Source of the DNA: Methylomagnum ishizawai
GTDB taxonomy: Bacteria; Pseudomonadota; Gammaproteobacteria; Methylococcales; Methylococcaceae
NCBI RefSeq assembly: GCF_019670005.1
Contig: NZ_AP019783.1
Span: 3,436,150-3,500,149 of the forward strand
Length of the DNA: 64,000 nucleotides
Direction of reading: 5' to 3'
Part shown: positions 1 through 10,221 of the stretch, piece after piece
Numbering within the stretch: position 1 is the first letter of the stretch
Layout: every line of letters begins with the position of its first letter
Notes under the pieces: model-generated
Told to the model about the DNA's origin: nothing
Database searches by the model: none
Seen by the model: only the letters and a program-made list of their open reading frames with translations
Position numbers and translations under genes: made by a program

Positions 1-1
1 A

Positions 2-1846
<1,845 letters not shown>

Positions 1847-1876
1847 ACCGGGTTGGGGTCCACGCCTAACGATGGG

Positions 1877-3493
1877 TCAAAGCCAAGCCCCGATCAACAA
1901 GCCCAAACCCAGCGCCCCGCACAAACCCGCCGCCATCGGCATCGCGCCCAACAACAAACTCCCGCTGATGAGCAGCGACCCGCCGGCGATCCCGGCCAGG
2001 GTCCGGCGCTGGTTGCGGCGCAATTCCTCCCGCAGCCCCGCCAGCTCCCGCGAGCGGAATTCCACCGCCAGTTTGCCGCCCACCACGTCGGCCAGCGCCC
2101 GATGCACCAGCATCGGCATTTCCGACCAATGCTCGGCCCATTGCGGCGCTTCGGTCTGCACCTTGCGCAGGGCGGCTTTCGGTCCCATCTCCTCCTTGAA
2201 CCAACGTTCCAGGAACGGCTTGGCGGTCTGCCACAGGTCCAGATCGGGATAGAGGTCGCGTCCGAGCCCCTCGATATTCAGCAGGGTTTTTTGCAATAGC
2301 ACCAGTTGCGGCTGGATTTCCATATCGAAGCGCCGCGCCACCTGGAACAGCCGCAATAGCAGATGCCCGTAGGAAATCTCTTTCAACGGCTTCTCGAAGA
2401 TCGGCTCGCACACGGCGCGGATGGCCGACTCGAATTCCTCGACCCGGCTGTCCTTGGGAATCCAGCCCGATTCGATATGCATTTCCGCCACCCGCCGGTA
2501 ATCCCGGTTGAAGAAGGCGCGGAAATTCTCGGCCACATAATGTTTATCCTGGTGGGAGATACTGCCGACGATACCGAAATCGACCGCGATGTATTTGGCT
2601 TCCGGCGTCACGAAGATGTTGCCGGGGTGCATATCGGCGTGGAAAAAGCTATCGCGCAATACCTGGGTGAAGAAAATCTCCACCCCGCGCTCGGCCAGCA
2701 ATTTGAGGTCCACGCCTTCGGCCTTGAGCCGGGCCACGTCGCCGACCGGAATCCCGGAAATCCGCTCCATCACCAGCACTTCGCGGCGGGTATAGGGCCA
2801 GTGGATTTTGGGGATGTAGAGCATCTCCGAATCCTCGAAATGGCGGCGCATCTCGGCGGCGTTGGCGGCCTCCCGCACCAGGTCCAGTTCGTCGAGGATG
2901 GTCTTCTCGAATTCCGCCACCACCTCCACCGGGCGCAAGCGGCGGGCTTCGGGCCAGAACCTGCGGGCCAGATGCGCCACTTCCCGCAGCAGGGCGATAT
3001 CGGCGTGGATTTGCTGCTCGATGTCCGGGCGCAGCACCTTGACGATGACTTGGGAACCCTCATGCAAGCGGGCGGCGTGGACTTGGGCCACCGAGGCCGA
3101 GGCCAGCGGCTCCGGGTCGAATTCCGCGAACAACTCGGACACCGGCCGGCCCAGCGCCTTCTCGACGATGCGCTGGGCGGCTTCCCCTGGGAACGGCGGC
3201 ACCCGGTCTTGCAACTTCACCAATTCCTCGGCCACGTCGTCGGGCAGGAGGTCGCGGCGGGTGGAGAGGGTCTGGCCGAATTTGACGAAGATCGGACCCA
3301 GGTCTTCCAAGGTGCGGCGGATGCGTACCGCCCGCGGCAAATCCCTGGATTCGCGCCAAGCCTCCGGTGAGAGCTTGCCGAGATGGCGCAGGGGGCCGAG
3401 CAAATGGGTGGCTTCGAGGACTTCGTCCAGTCCGTGGCGGACCAGCACCCGTTGGATATGCAGCAGGCGGCGGATGAGTTTGGGATGGATCAC
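1877..3493 (-). CDS. ubiB: Ubiquinone biosynthesis regulatory kinase-like protein UbiB
   Basis: This 538-residue protein belongs to the UbiB/ABC1/ADCK atypical kinase-like ATPase family, which is required for ubiquinone biosynthesis at the inner membrane. It has the N-terminal KxGQ signature (FVKFGQTLSTR), the Ala-rich loop (ASASVAQVHAARL), a catalytic-loop-like HADMHPGN and a metal-binding VDFG. The C-terminus carries two hydrophobic segments (about residues 497-537). The GTG at 3493 was chosen because homologues begin close to MIHPKLIRRL; an upstream ATG in the same frame would only add sequence that overlaps ubiJ out of frame. It lies 7 bases after the ubiJ stop and is the last gene of ubiE-ubiJ-ubiB. 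Length matches the E. coli protein (546). Confidence 0.95.
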   Translation of the reverse strand: MIHPKLIRRLLHIQRVLVRHGLDEVLEATHLLGPLRHLGKLSPEAWRESRDLPRAVRIRRTLEDLGPIFVKFGQTLSTRRDLLPDDVAEELVKLQDRVPPFPGEAAQRIVEKALGRPVSELFAEFDPEPLASASVAQVHAARLHEGSQVIVKVLRPDIEQQIHADIALLREVAHLARRFWPEARRLRPVEVVAEFEKTILDELDLVREAANAAEMRRHFEDSEMLYIPKIHWPYTRREVLVMERISGIPVGDVARLKAEGVDLKLLAERGVEIFFTQVLRDSFFHADMHPGNIFVTPEAKYIAVDFGIVGSISHQDKHYVAENFRAFFNRDYRRVAEMHIESGWIPKDSRVEEFESAIRAVCEPIFEKPLKEISYGHLLLRLFQVARRFDMEIQPQLVLLQKTLLNIEGLGRDLYPDLDLWQTAKPFLERWFKEEMGPKAALRKVQTEAPQWAEHWSEMPMLVHRALADVVGGKLAVEFRSRELAGLREELRRNQRRTLAGIAGGSLLISGSLLLGAMPMAAGLCGALGLGLLIGAWL

Positions 3494-3500
3494 GGGGGTT

Positions 3501-4151
3501 TTAGTCTGGCGTGGGGAAGGTTTCGGGAACCACGGTTTGCGACTCCAGGCGCTTGATCCGGGCTTCGAGCCGGTCGCGGTCGGCCCGCAGCCGATCCACG
3601 GCCTTGAAGAAGGCGTCGGCTTCCGGCCGGGCCGGGAGTTCGCGGGATTCTTCCTGCCAGAACTCGGCGAGATTGGCCTCGAAACTGGCGGCGGTGTCGC
3701 GGGTCCAATCCCGGCCCGAGCGGAACAGGTCGAACAAGGTGGCGGCGGTGGCCGCGCCGGTCTGGCGGGCCAGGAGTCCTTGCCAATCGATATCCAGCTT
3801 GCGGAACAGGGCTTGGAAGCGGTGGGCGGTGTCGGTGCTGCCCTGCATCTCGATTTCATGGGCGAACAGGCTTTGTTCCGCCGAACCGCCCAGCCCCAGC
3901 TTGGCGAACGCGAGCGGCGTGCCGGACAGGATGACATCCGGCACGGCGCTGGTTTCGGTCAGGATTTGCACGCCGCTCCCGGTGGGGCAGAAATACAAGG
4001 TCGCGCCGAACGGCAGTATCCGCAAGGCCACCAGCTTGCCCTTGATGGGGGCCAGTAGCCGGTGGCTGTCGGGGTCCAGCGCCAGATAGCGGGCGATGGC
4101 GGTTTCCAGGGTTCCGGCCAGGGCGGAGGCCAACACAGGATGCGGGGCCAT
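3501..4151 (-). CDS. ubiJ: Ubiquinone biosynthesis accessory factor UbiJ (SCP2 domain)
   Basis: This 216-residue protein has an N-terminal SCP2 (sterol-carrier-like) lipid-binding domain (about residues 15-110) and a charged, coiled-coil-like C-terminus (RLRADRDRLEARIKRLESQ). UbiJ binds hydrophobic ubiquinone intermediates in the soluble Ubi metabolon of proteobacteria. The assignment comes from the domain layout plus its fixed place between ubiE and ubiB. The ATG is 3 bases after the ubiE stop, so translation is probably coupled. Sequence conservation in this family is weak, so operon position is an important part of the call. Confidence 0.88.
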   Translation of the reverse strand: MAPHPVLASALAGTLETAIARYLALDPDSHRLLAPIKGKLVALRILPFGATLYFCPTGSGVQILTETSAVPDVILSGTPLAFAKLGLGGSAEQSLFAHEIEMQGSTDTAHRFQALFRKLDIDWQGLLARQTGAATAATLFDLFRSGRDWTRDTAASFEANLAEFWQEESRELPARPEADAFFKAVDRLRADRDRLEARIKRLESQTVVPETFPTPD

Positions 4152-4154
4152 GGC

Positions 4155-4901
4155 TCAGACCTTATAACCCCGGTGGATCGCCACCACGCCCTGGGTCAGG
4201 TTGAAATATTCACAGCGCTCGAAACCGGCCTCGGCCATCATGTTTTTCAGGGTTTCCTGGTTGGGGTGCATGCGGATCGATTCGGCCAGATAGCGGTAGC
4301 TTTCTTCATCCCCGGCCACCAGTTTGCCGATCAGGGGCAGCAGTTTGAAGGAATAAAGGTCGTAGGTCTTTTTGAACAGCGCCCCTTGCGCCTCGGAAAA
4401 TTCCAGCACGATCACCCGGCCCCCCGGCTTCAGCACGCGGTGCATGGATTTCAGGGCTTCGTCCTTGTGGGTGACGTTGCGGAGGCCGAAGGCGATGCAG
4501 ACGCAGTCGAAGGAGTTATCGGGGAACGGCAGTTTCTCGGCGTCGATCTGGGCGTAATCGACGCCCTCGGCCACGCCGTCGTCGATGAGGCGGTCGCGGC
4601 CCCGCTTGAGCATCTCGGCGTTGATGTCGGACAGGACCACCCGGCCCTTGTCGCCGACCCGTTCGCGGAACAGGGCGGTCATATCGCCGGTGCCGCCCGC
4701 GAGGTCCAGCACTTTTTCGCCGTAGCGCACATGGCTGAGCTGGAGGGCGATGCGCTTCCAGATGCGGTGGATGCCCATCGACATCAGGTCGTTCATCAGG
4801 TCGTATTTGCCCGCGACCGAATCGAACACGGAGCGGACGAGCTTGGCTTTTTCGCCGGTGGGGACTTCGCGGAAGCCAAAATGGGTGGTTGGGTCGGTCA
4901 T
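4155..4901 (-). CDS. ubiE: Demethylmenaquinone/2-polyprenyl-benzoquinol C-methyltransferase
   Basis: This 248-residue class I SAM-dependent methyltransferase carries out the C-methylation step of ubiquinone (and menaquinone) synthesis. It has the UbiE opening FGFREVP and the signature [20 protein letters not shown] motif I is [10 protein letters not shown]. The second signature, [21 protein letters not shown], is also present. Length equals that of E. coli UbiE (251). It is first in the ubiE-ubiJ-ubiB operon. A low-GC gene ends only 65 bases upstream on the same strand, so any promoter lies in that short gap or within that gene. Confidence 0.96.
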   Translation of the reverse strand: MTDPTTHFGFREVPTGEKAKLVRSVFDSVAGKYDLMNDLMSMGIHRIWKRIALQLSHVRYGEKVLDLAGGTGDMTALFRERVGDKGRVVLSDINAEMLKRGRDRLIDDGVAEGVDYAQIDAEKLPFPDNSFDCVCIAFGLRNVTHKDEALKSMHRVLKPGGRVIVLEFSEAQGALFKKTYDLYSFKLLPLIGKLVAGDEESYRYLAESIRMHPNQETLKNMMAEAGFERCEYFNLTQGVVAIHRGYKV

Positions 4902-4966
4902 GGCGTTCTCGGTATTACAGCGATTGTTTGATTTTCCCGGAAGTCATTTATCAGTGACATCCACAG

Positions 4967-5527
4967 TTATTGTTCATCTTCCATTTCCAGTGGTGTGCAT
5001 TGCCAAGCAAAGGCTGAAAGCAATTCAGCCGCATACTTATCGAATTCCTCGCGGTAATGGTGAATATGCGGAGATGGAATACTAGGTACTCCTTCAGTGA
5101 AACCTAGTCCAAGCAAGGTGGTAAGGAATGGTTGGAGCAGATCATAAGCATAGATAAGATTGTGGCGCTCCCACACCACAGTCGCTTTATCGCTTGGGGA
5201 ATACGCCCATAGATCATACCGGGAATCTGCGGACAAAAAAGGGGCGAATTTTTCCAGGAAAGCATGCAACTTCTTGGCGTTAAGCTCGGGACTTTGATAG
5301 CGCCCCGCCTTTCCTTCGCCGCGAGGTGTATGGAGGATATAGAGAAGGAAATAGGGCGGTTCAAGCCTATCAACAAGGCTGGCAAAAACTATCGGGTCTC
5401 CGCCCGGAACGCCAGCAACAAGCCGTTTCTTGTCGGCACCCACAGTTTGCTCGGTAAATATTGGCGCAAACGAATGGTCCACCCATTCCCCCCCAAGCTG
5501 GAATGACAGTTTGCACATGTGGTTCAT
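4967..5527 (-). CDS. Hypothetical protein, low-GC orphan gene
   Basis: I assign no function. The chosen start (MNHMCKLSFQLGG at 5527) gives about 186 residues and sits 14 bases after the stop of the DUF971 gene; a second ATG three codons later is equally possible. The protein is soluble, without signal peptide or membrane segment. It contains YFLLYILHTPRGEG, GRYQSPELN, RYDLWAYSPSDKATVVWERHN and SPHIHHYREEFD. The regular spacing of these blocks suggests a conserved family that I recall only as uncharacterised. Base composition is clearly more AT-rich than both neighbours, with codons such as ATA, TTA and CTA that they avoid, which suggests recent acquisition into the interval between hslVU and ubiE. 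Confidence 0.7.
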   Translation of the reverse strand: MNHMCKLSFQLGGEWVDHSFAPIFTEQTVGADKKRLVAGVPGGDPIVFASLVDRLEPPYFLLYILHTPRGEGKAGRYQSPELNAKKLHAFLEKFAPFLSADSRYDLWAYSPSDKATVVWERHNLIYAYDLLQPFLTTLLGLGFTEGVPSIPSPHIHHYREEFDKYAAELLSAFAWQCTPLEMEDEQ

Positions 5528-5541
5528 CACCACTTTATTAA

Positions 5542-5907
5542 CTAAAAACCACCTTTCGAGACATTTTCCACCGCCGCCAGCTTCGCCAAATACTCGTCCC
5601 ACAACTGCGCCCTGTTCGTCCCCAGGTGATAGAGGTAATCCCAGGTATAAATCCCGCTATTATGGCCGTCGCTGAAGGTCGGGCATACGGCATAATTCCC
5701 CACCGGGCGGATTTCGGTAATCCCCACATCCTGCTTACCGACCTGCAATATCTCCTGGCCCGGCCCATGGCCCTGCACCTCGGCGGACGGCGAATACACC
5801 CGCAGGAATTCGCAAGGCAGCTCGAAACGGGCACCATCCTCGAAGCTAATTTCAAGGAAGCGGGATTTCTGGTGCAGCTTGATATCGGTGGGAATGGGAG
5901 CGTTCAT
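5542..5907 (-). CDS. DUF971 (gamma-butyrobetaine hydroxylase-like N-terminal domain) protein
   Basis: This 121-residue single-domain protein is of the DUF971 type, the small zinc-associated domain also found at the N-terminus of gamma-butyrobetaine hydroxylases. Diagnostic blocks are LEISFEDGARFELPCEFLRVYSPSAEVQGHG, split as LEISFEDG, LPCEFLRVYSPSAEV and GHGPG, followed by VGNYAVCPTFSDGHNSGIYTWD read as NYAVCPTFSDGH and GIYTWDYL. Such genes often sit just downstream of hslU in gammaproteobacteria, as here (57 bases). The biochemical role of the free-standing form is not established; an iron-sulfur or cofactor-handling role has been proposed for related proteins. Confidence 0.88.
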   Translation of the reverse strand: MNAPIPTDIKLHQKSRFLEISFEDGARFELPCEFLRVYSPSAEVQGHGPGQEILQVGKQDVGITEIRPVGNYAVCPTFSDGHNSGIYTWDYLYHLGTNRAQLWDEYLAKLAAVENVSKGGF

Positions 5908-5964
5908 AAGGGGTTTCCGGTGCGGCGGGCGGAGCGCGGAAAAACCGTTTCCCGCGCCCAGCGG

Positions 5965-7290
5965 TTACAGGATATAGCGGCTCAGGTCTTCATCCTTGGC
6001 GAGTTCGCCCAAATGCTCTTCCACATACTTGGCGTCGATCTTCACGATTTGGCCGGAATGGTCGGGCGCGTCGTAGGAAACGGTTTCCAACAGCCGTTCC
6101 AGCACGGTGTGCAGCCTGCGGGCACCGATGTTCTCGGTGCGCTCGTTGACTTCCCAGCTAATCTGGGCCAAGCGCTCGATACCTTCGGCGGTGAATTCCA
6201 GCCCGACGCCTTCGGTTTGGAGCAGGGCCGAATATTGCTCGGTCAGCGAGGCGTTGGGTTCGGTCAGGATGCGCACGAAGTCGCCGACCTCCAGCGCGCT
6301 CAATTCCACCCGGATCGGGAAACGGCCCTGCATTTCCGGGATCAGGTCGGACGGCTTCGATAGATGGAACGCGCCCGAAGCGATGAACAGGATATGGTCG
6401 GTCTTGACCATCCCGTACTTGGTGCTGACGGTGCAACCCTCGACCAGGGGCAGCAAATCGCGCTGCACGCCTTCCCGCGACACATCGGGACCGCCGCCGT
6501 ATTCGCCGCGCTTGCAAATCTTGTCGATCTCGTCGAGGAACACGATGCCGTTCTGCTCGACCGATTCCACCGCCCGCAGCTTGATGTCTTCCTCGTTGAT
6601 CATCTTGGCCGATTCCTCCTCCTGCAACACCTTGAAGGCGTCCTTGACCCGCAGCTTGCGGGTACGGGTGCGGCCCGTGTTCATGCTTTGGAACAGGCTT
6701 TGCAGTTGGCTGCTCATTTCCTCCATGCCGGGCGGGGCCATGATTTCCACGCCGATGGAGGAATTGATCTCAATGTCGATTTCCTTGTCGTCCAGTTCGC
6801 CGTTGCGGAGTTTCTGGCGCAGCTTCTGCCGGGTGGGGGATTCGGCGCTGGCCTCGTCGCCGTTCCAGCCGGTCGCGCCGGGCAGCAGCACGTTGAGGAT
6901 GCGCTCCTCGGCGGCTTGCTCGGCCCGCGATTGCACCTTGTTCATCTCGGTCTGGCGGGTCAGCTTGACCGCCGCGTCGATCAGGTCGCGGATGATGGAT
7001 TCGACATCGCGGCCCACATAGCCCACCTCGGTGAACTTGGTGGCCTCGACCTTGATGAAGGGCGCGTTGGCGAGCTTGGCGAGGCGGCGGGCGATTTCGG
7101 TCTTGCCGACGCCGGTGGGGCCGATCATCAGGATGTTCTTCGGCGTGATTTCTTCGCGGAGGCCATCGTCCACCTGGGTGCGCCGCCAGCGGTTGCGCAG
7201 GGCGATGGCGACGGCGCGTTTGGCGGCGGCTTGGCCGACGATGTGCTTGTCCAGTTCGTGGACGATTTCTCGCGGGGTCATGGGGGTCAT
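5965..7290 (-). CDS. hslU: ATP-dependent protease ATPase subunit HslU
   Basis: This AAA+ unfoldase of the HslUV (ClpYQ) protease has 441 residues (E. coli 443). Walker A is GPTGVGKT at residues 57-64. It is followed by the pore-loop region [18 protein letters not shown], Walker B (VFLDEIDK) and the sensor region [13 protein letters not shown]. It ends EDLSRYIL; the family's C-terminal SRxIL tail docks into HslV and activates it, so the partner interface is intact. The ATG at 7290 lies 2 bases after the hslV stop; the longer open frame upstream is hslV read in another phase. The I-domain (about residues 110-240) carries the substrate-binding insertion. Confidence 0.97.
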   Translation of the reverse strand: MTPMTPREIVHELDKHIVGQAAAKRAVAIALRNRWRRTQVDDGLREEITPKNILMIGPTGVGKTEIARRLAKLANAPFIKVEATKFTEVGYVGRDVESIIRDLIDAAVKLTRQTEMNKVQSRAEQAAEERILNVLLPGATGWNGDEASAESPTRQKLRQKLRNGELDDKEIDIEINSSIGVEIMAPPGMEEMSSQLQSLFQSMNTGRTRTRKLRVKDAFKVLQEEESAKMINEEDIKLRAVESVEQNGIVFLDEIDKICKRGEYGGGPDVSREGVQRDLLPLVEGCTVSTKYGMVKTDHILFIASGAFHLSKPSDLIPEMQGRFPIRVELSALEVGDFVRILTEPNASLTEQYSALLQTEGVGLEFTAEGIERLAQISWEVNERTENIGARRLHTVLERLLETVSYDAPDHSGQIVKIDAKYVEEHLGELAKDEDLSRYIL

Positions 7291-7292
7291 GG

Positions 7293-7862
7293 TTATTCTT
7301 GCAAGTCCGATTGCAGGTCGAGTTCTTCGATGGTGAGGTTGCGGTTGGTGTAGATGCAGATATCGGCGGCGATGTTCAACGAGCGCTCGACGATGTCGCG
7401 GGCGTCGAGTTCGGTGTTTTCGTACAGGGCGCGGGCGGCGGCCTGGGCGAAGGGACCGCCGGAACCGATGGCGATCAGGCCGTTCTCGGGTTCGATCACG
7501 TCGCCGTTGCCGGAGATAATGAGCGAAGCCTTGCTGTCGGCGATGGCGAGCAGGGCTTCCAGGCGGCGCAACATACGGTCGGTGCGCCAATCCTTGACCA
7601 ATTCCACGGCGGCCTTGGTGAGGTTGCCGCGCTGTTTTTCCAACTGCCCCTCGAAACGCTCGAACAGGGTGAAGGCGTCGGCGGTGGCCCCGGCGAAGCC
7701 CGCCAGCACCTTGCCGTGGTAGAGGCGGCGCACCTTGCGGGCGTTGCCCTTCATAACCGTGTTGCCCAGGGTGACTTGTCCGTCGCCGCCGATCACCACC
7801 TTATCGCCGCGGCGGACCGAGACGATGGTTGTTCCGTGAAATGTTTCCACGCTGTTTTCCAT
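7293..7862 (-). CDS. hslV: ATP-dependent protease proteolytic subunit HslV
   Basis: This is the threonine peptidase subunit of HslUV, forming double hexamer rings in the cytoplasm. From the ATG at 7862 the product is 189 residues. The mature N-terminus [18 protein letters not shown] is preceded by ten residues ([10 protein letters not shown]), so the catalytic Thr must be exposed by removing a propeptide longer than the single Met of E. coli Hsl[16 protein letters not shown] and [18 protein letters not shown] are conserved core blocks. A longer frame upstream was rejected because homologues start just before TTIVSVRR. It is the first gene of hslV-hslU. Confidence 0.96.
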   Translation of the reverse strand: MENSVETFHGTTIVSVRRGDKVVIGGDGQVTLGNTVMKGNARKVRRLYHGKVLAGFAGATADAFTLFERFEGQLEKQRGNLTKAAVELVKDWRTDRMLRRLEALLAIADSKASLIISGNGDVIEPENGLIAIGSGGPFAQAAARALYENTELDARDIVERSLNIAADICIYTNRNLTIEELDLQSDLQE

Positions 7863-8033
7863 TGGGGAGCCAAAGCGGCGATTGTACATGATTGGCCGGG
7901 GTTCAGCCTGGCCGGGGCCGGGCGATGTCCTCGGGGCGAGGCCGGTTTTGGCGGCGTCGAGGCGGTTGGATTTTCGGCCCGTAACCCTTACCACCCGGCC
8001 TGCCGGGCGGCCTTTTCCTCCGCCGCTGGGTCC

Positions 8034-8405
8034 CTAACTCCCGCCGACGAACAAATATCCCAGCAAAACCAGCCCCAGCACGGCCACCAGCAGGTTGGAA
8101 GCTATCCCGAGGCCGACCCGGTAGCCTTTGGGAATTTCCACCGGCTTCAGGCTGTTCAAGACCTTGCGGTATTGCAGGGTGGACCCCAGGCCGATCATAG
8201 CCCCGGCCAGGATGAAAGCGATCCCCACCCAGAATGAAATCCCCCGCGGCCAAGGCCCGGCGTGGTCGCCCGCCACCAGCCGCATGAACAAACCGAAACG
8301 CTCGATGACGAAGCCGAACGCCATCCAGGCCAGGCTGGTGCGGTTCCAAGCCAGGAGGGTCCGCTCGGCGGCGAAGAAGACGCGGGGATCGTTCAGGTCG
8401 GACAT
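8034..8405 (-). CDS. DUF202/YidH-family inner-membrane protein
   Basis: This 123-residue membrane protein opens with the DUF202 signature FFAAERTLLAWNRTSLAWMAFGF, split as FFAAERTLLAWNRT and SLAWMAFGFVIERFG. Three hydrophobic segments follow at about residues 22-42, 57-77 and 97-119. YidH/YidG-type proteins of this family have no settled function. The gene is divergent from the outer-membrane protein gene at 8564 and ends about 170 bases from the start of hslV, so it looks like a single-gene unit. Confidence 0.85.
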   Translation of the reverse strand: MSDLNDPRVFFAAERTLLAWNRTSLAWMAFGFVIERFGLFMRLVAGDHAGPWPRGISFWVGIAFILAGAMIGLGSTLQYRKVLNSLKPVEIPKGYRVGLGIASNLLVAVLGLVLLGYLFVGGS

Positions 8406-8563
8406 GGGGTTCTCCAGTCACGCGGATGGGCCGGGGTGGCGTGGACGGCAGCGACCCCGGCTGTCATTTGTTAAACCAACTATGCTTGTTGCCAGCGGCA
8501 CCCCTCCCTACCGTGCACAGAATAAACCAATCAGGTGCCGCCCCGGCTCCACGGAATACCCCT

Positions 8564-9808
8564 ATGCCCCCGCTCCGCGCCACCTGGAAACCCGGGCTCG
8601 CCGCCGCGTTGCTGGCCTTGCCCGCCGCCACCTCCGCCGATACGCCGACCTGGAGCTTCAAAGGTTTCGGCACGCTCGGCGTCAGCGGCACCGACACCGA
8701 CCTCATCCAGTTCCGCCGCGACACCACCCAGGGCAACGGCGTCACCCGCACCTGGGGCGTGGACCCGGATTCCCGGCTCGGCCTACAACTCGACGTGGAT
8801 TTCGGCCCCTCCTGGCGGGCCGGGGTGCAATGGGTGGCCCGCAACCATGCCGGACAGTTCATCGAGCAGAACCTGGACTGGGCCTTCCTGCGTTGGAGCC
8901 CGGAGGAAAACCTCGACCTCCGGTTCGGACGGCTGGGCTTCGATGTGTTCATGTTGTCCGACTATCGCAACGTCGGCTACGCCTATCCCTGGATGCGCCC
9001 GCCGCACGAGTTCTACGCCAGCCTCCCGACCTACCATTTCGACGGCATGGACCTGTCCCGCAAAATCCCGCTCGGCGGCGGCCACCTGACCGCGAAGAGC
9101 TTCGTGGGCTATGCGTCCTATACCGTGCCCAGCTTTTTGTTCGACCTGGACCTGGGCGCGGTCATCGTGGGCGGCAGCCTCGGCTACGAGCGCGGCAACT
9201 GGCGGGCGCGGCTCGGCTACAACTACGCCAAGACCAAGACCGACCTGCCGATCCAACCGCTCTACGCCGCGCTGGACAATCCCTGGGTGAACGTGGTCTG
9301 GCCGGGGGCCAACACCTATCCCGGCAAGATCGCGCCCATGAACAAGGATTTGCATTATTTTTCGGCCGGCCTCGCCTACGACGACGGCGGGTGGCTGGCG
9401 CAACTGGAGGCGTCCTACACCGACTCCCAAGTGGTCAGTTTCCCTTCGGTGGCCAGTGGCTACCTGAGCCTGGGGCGGCGGGCCGGTCCCGTCACGGTCT
9501 ACACCCTGCTGGGCATTTCCGAGACCCTCCACTCCGCGACGGCCCTTCCCCGGCCCTGGCTGGCGACGCCCGAGGTCGATCTGCTCTGGCGCACGGTGGA
9601 CAGCCTCATCAACGCCAATGGCGTGGACGAAAAATCGGTGTCCCTGGGGCTGCGCTGGGATGTCTACGAAAACATCGACCTGAAGGCGCAATGGAGTCAT
9701 TACTGGCTGGGACGGAACGGTGCCCAGCTCTGGGTGGAACCCGCGCTATCCGCCCCCACGCCCGGACAGGTCGATGTCTGGTCGCTGGGCGTGGATTTCG
9801 TGTTCTAG
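8564..9808 (+). CDS. Outer-membrane beta-barrel (porin-like) protein, sensory triad
   Basis: This 414-residue protein has a signal peptide (about residues 1-25, GLAAALLALPAATSADTP). The rest alternates polar and aromatic residues as in a barrel (GFGTLGVSGT, SRLGLQLDVDFG, AFLRWSPEENLDLRFGRLGFD) and ends in the C-terminal aromatic motif WSLGVDFVF, typical for Bam-dependent insertion. No porin family name can be given with certainty. The ATG at 8564 was chosen because it starts the signal peptide; an in-frame start farther upstream would bury it. The next gene follows after 2 bases and the one after overlaps it, so the three make one transcription unit. Confidence 0.82.
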   Translation: MPPLRATWKPGLAAALLALPAATSADTPTWSFKGFGTLGVSGTDTDLIQFRRDTTQGNGVTRTWGVDPDSRLGLQLDVDFGPSWRAGVQWVARNHAGQFIEQNLDWAFLRWSPEENLDLRFGRLGFDVFMLSDYRNVGYAYPWMRPPHEFYASLPTYHFDGMDLSRKIPLGGGHLTAKSFVGYASYTVPSFLFDLDLGAVIVGGSLGYERGNWRARLGYNYAKTKTDLPIQPLYAALDNPWVNVVWPGANTYPGKIAPMNKDLHYFSAGLAYDDGGWLAQLEASYTDSQVVSFPSVASGYLSLGRRAGPVTVYTLLGISETLHSATALPRPWLATPEVDLLWRTVDSLINANGVDEKSVSLGLRWDVYENIDLKAQWSHYWLGRNGAQLWVEPALSAPTPGQVDVWSLGVDFVF

Positions 9809-9810
9809 CC

Positions 9811-10221
9811 ATGAAGGCCCCGCTCGCCGCCCTGCTCGCCCTGGCCCTGGCGCCGACGGCTTCCGCCGATCTGGCGGTCATCGCCAACCGCAAGAACGAA
9901 CTCGCCCCCCTGGCCACCGAGGAGGTCCAGGATGTCTTCCTGGGCCGGACCCACACCTTCCCCAACCATAGGTTCGCCCTGCCGTTCGACCAGTCCTCCC
10001 CGCTCCGGGGCGAGTTCTATCAGAAGCTCACCGGACGCCTCCTCCCCCAGATCGACGCCTATTGGGCCAGGATCGTGTTCTCCGGGCAGGGTTCGCCCCC
10101 GCCCAAGCTGCCGGACGACGCGGCGGTGTTGCAAATGGTGCGGGAAAACGAGGACGCCATCGGATACATTGATAAAATCAACGTGGACAACACGATTAGG
10201 GTGCTGTTGATACTGCCTTGA
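9811..10221 (+). CDS. Small periplasmic phosphate-binding-like (PBP-like) protein
   Basis: This 136-residue secreted protein has a signal peptide (MKAPLAALLALALAPTASA). The mature part is a truncated PstS/PBP-like domain: DLAVIANRKNELAPLATEEVQDVFLGR, read as ADLAVIANRKNEL and EEVQDVFLGRTHTFPN, then FYQKLTGR, and a tail in which a residue pair precedes GYIDK. Such short domains hold the N-terminal lobe features of phosphate-binding proteins and are often found beside membrane signalling proteins rather than transporters. It starts 2 bases after the barrel gene, and its TGA overlaps the ATG of the GGDEF gene by one base. Inference: it is the periplasmic sensor for that cyclase. Confidence 0.8.
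   Translation: MKAPLAALLALALAPTASADLAVIANRKNELAPLATEEVQDVFLGRTHTFPNHRFALPFDQSSPLRGEFYQKLTGRLLPQIDAYWARIVFSGQGSPPPKLPDDAAVLQMVRENEDAIGYIDKINVDNTIRVLLILP

Noticed and set aside
3494-3937. N-terminal extension of ubiB
   Set aside because: The upstream open frame overlaps ubiJ in another phase; homologues start near the GTG at 3493.
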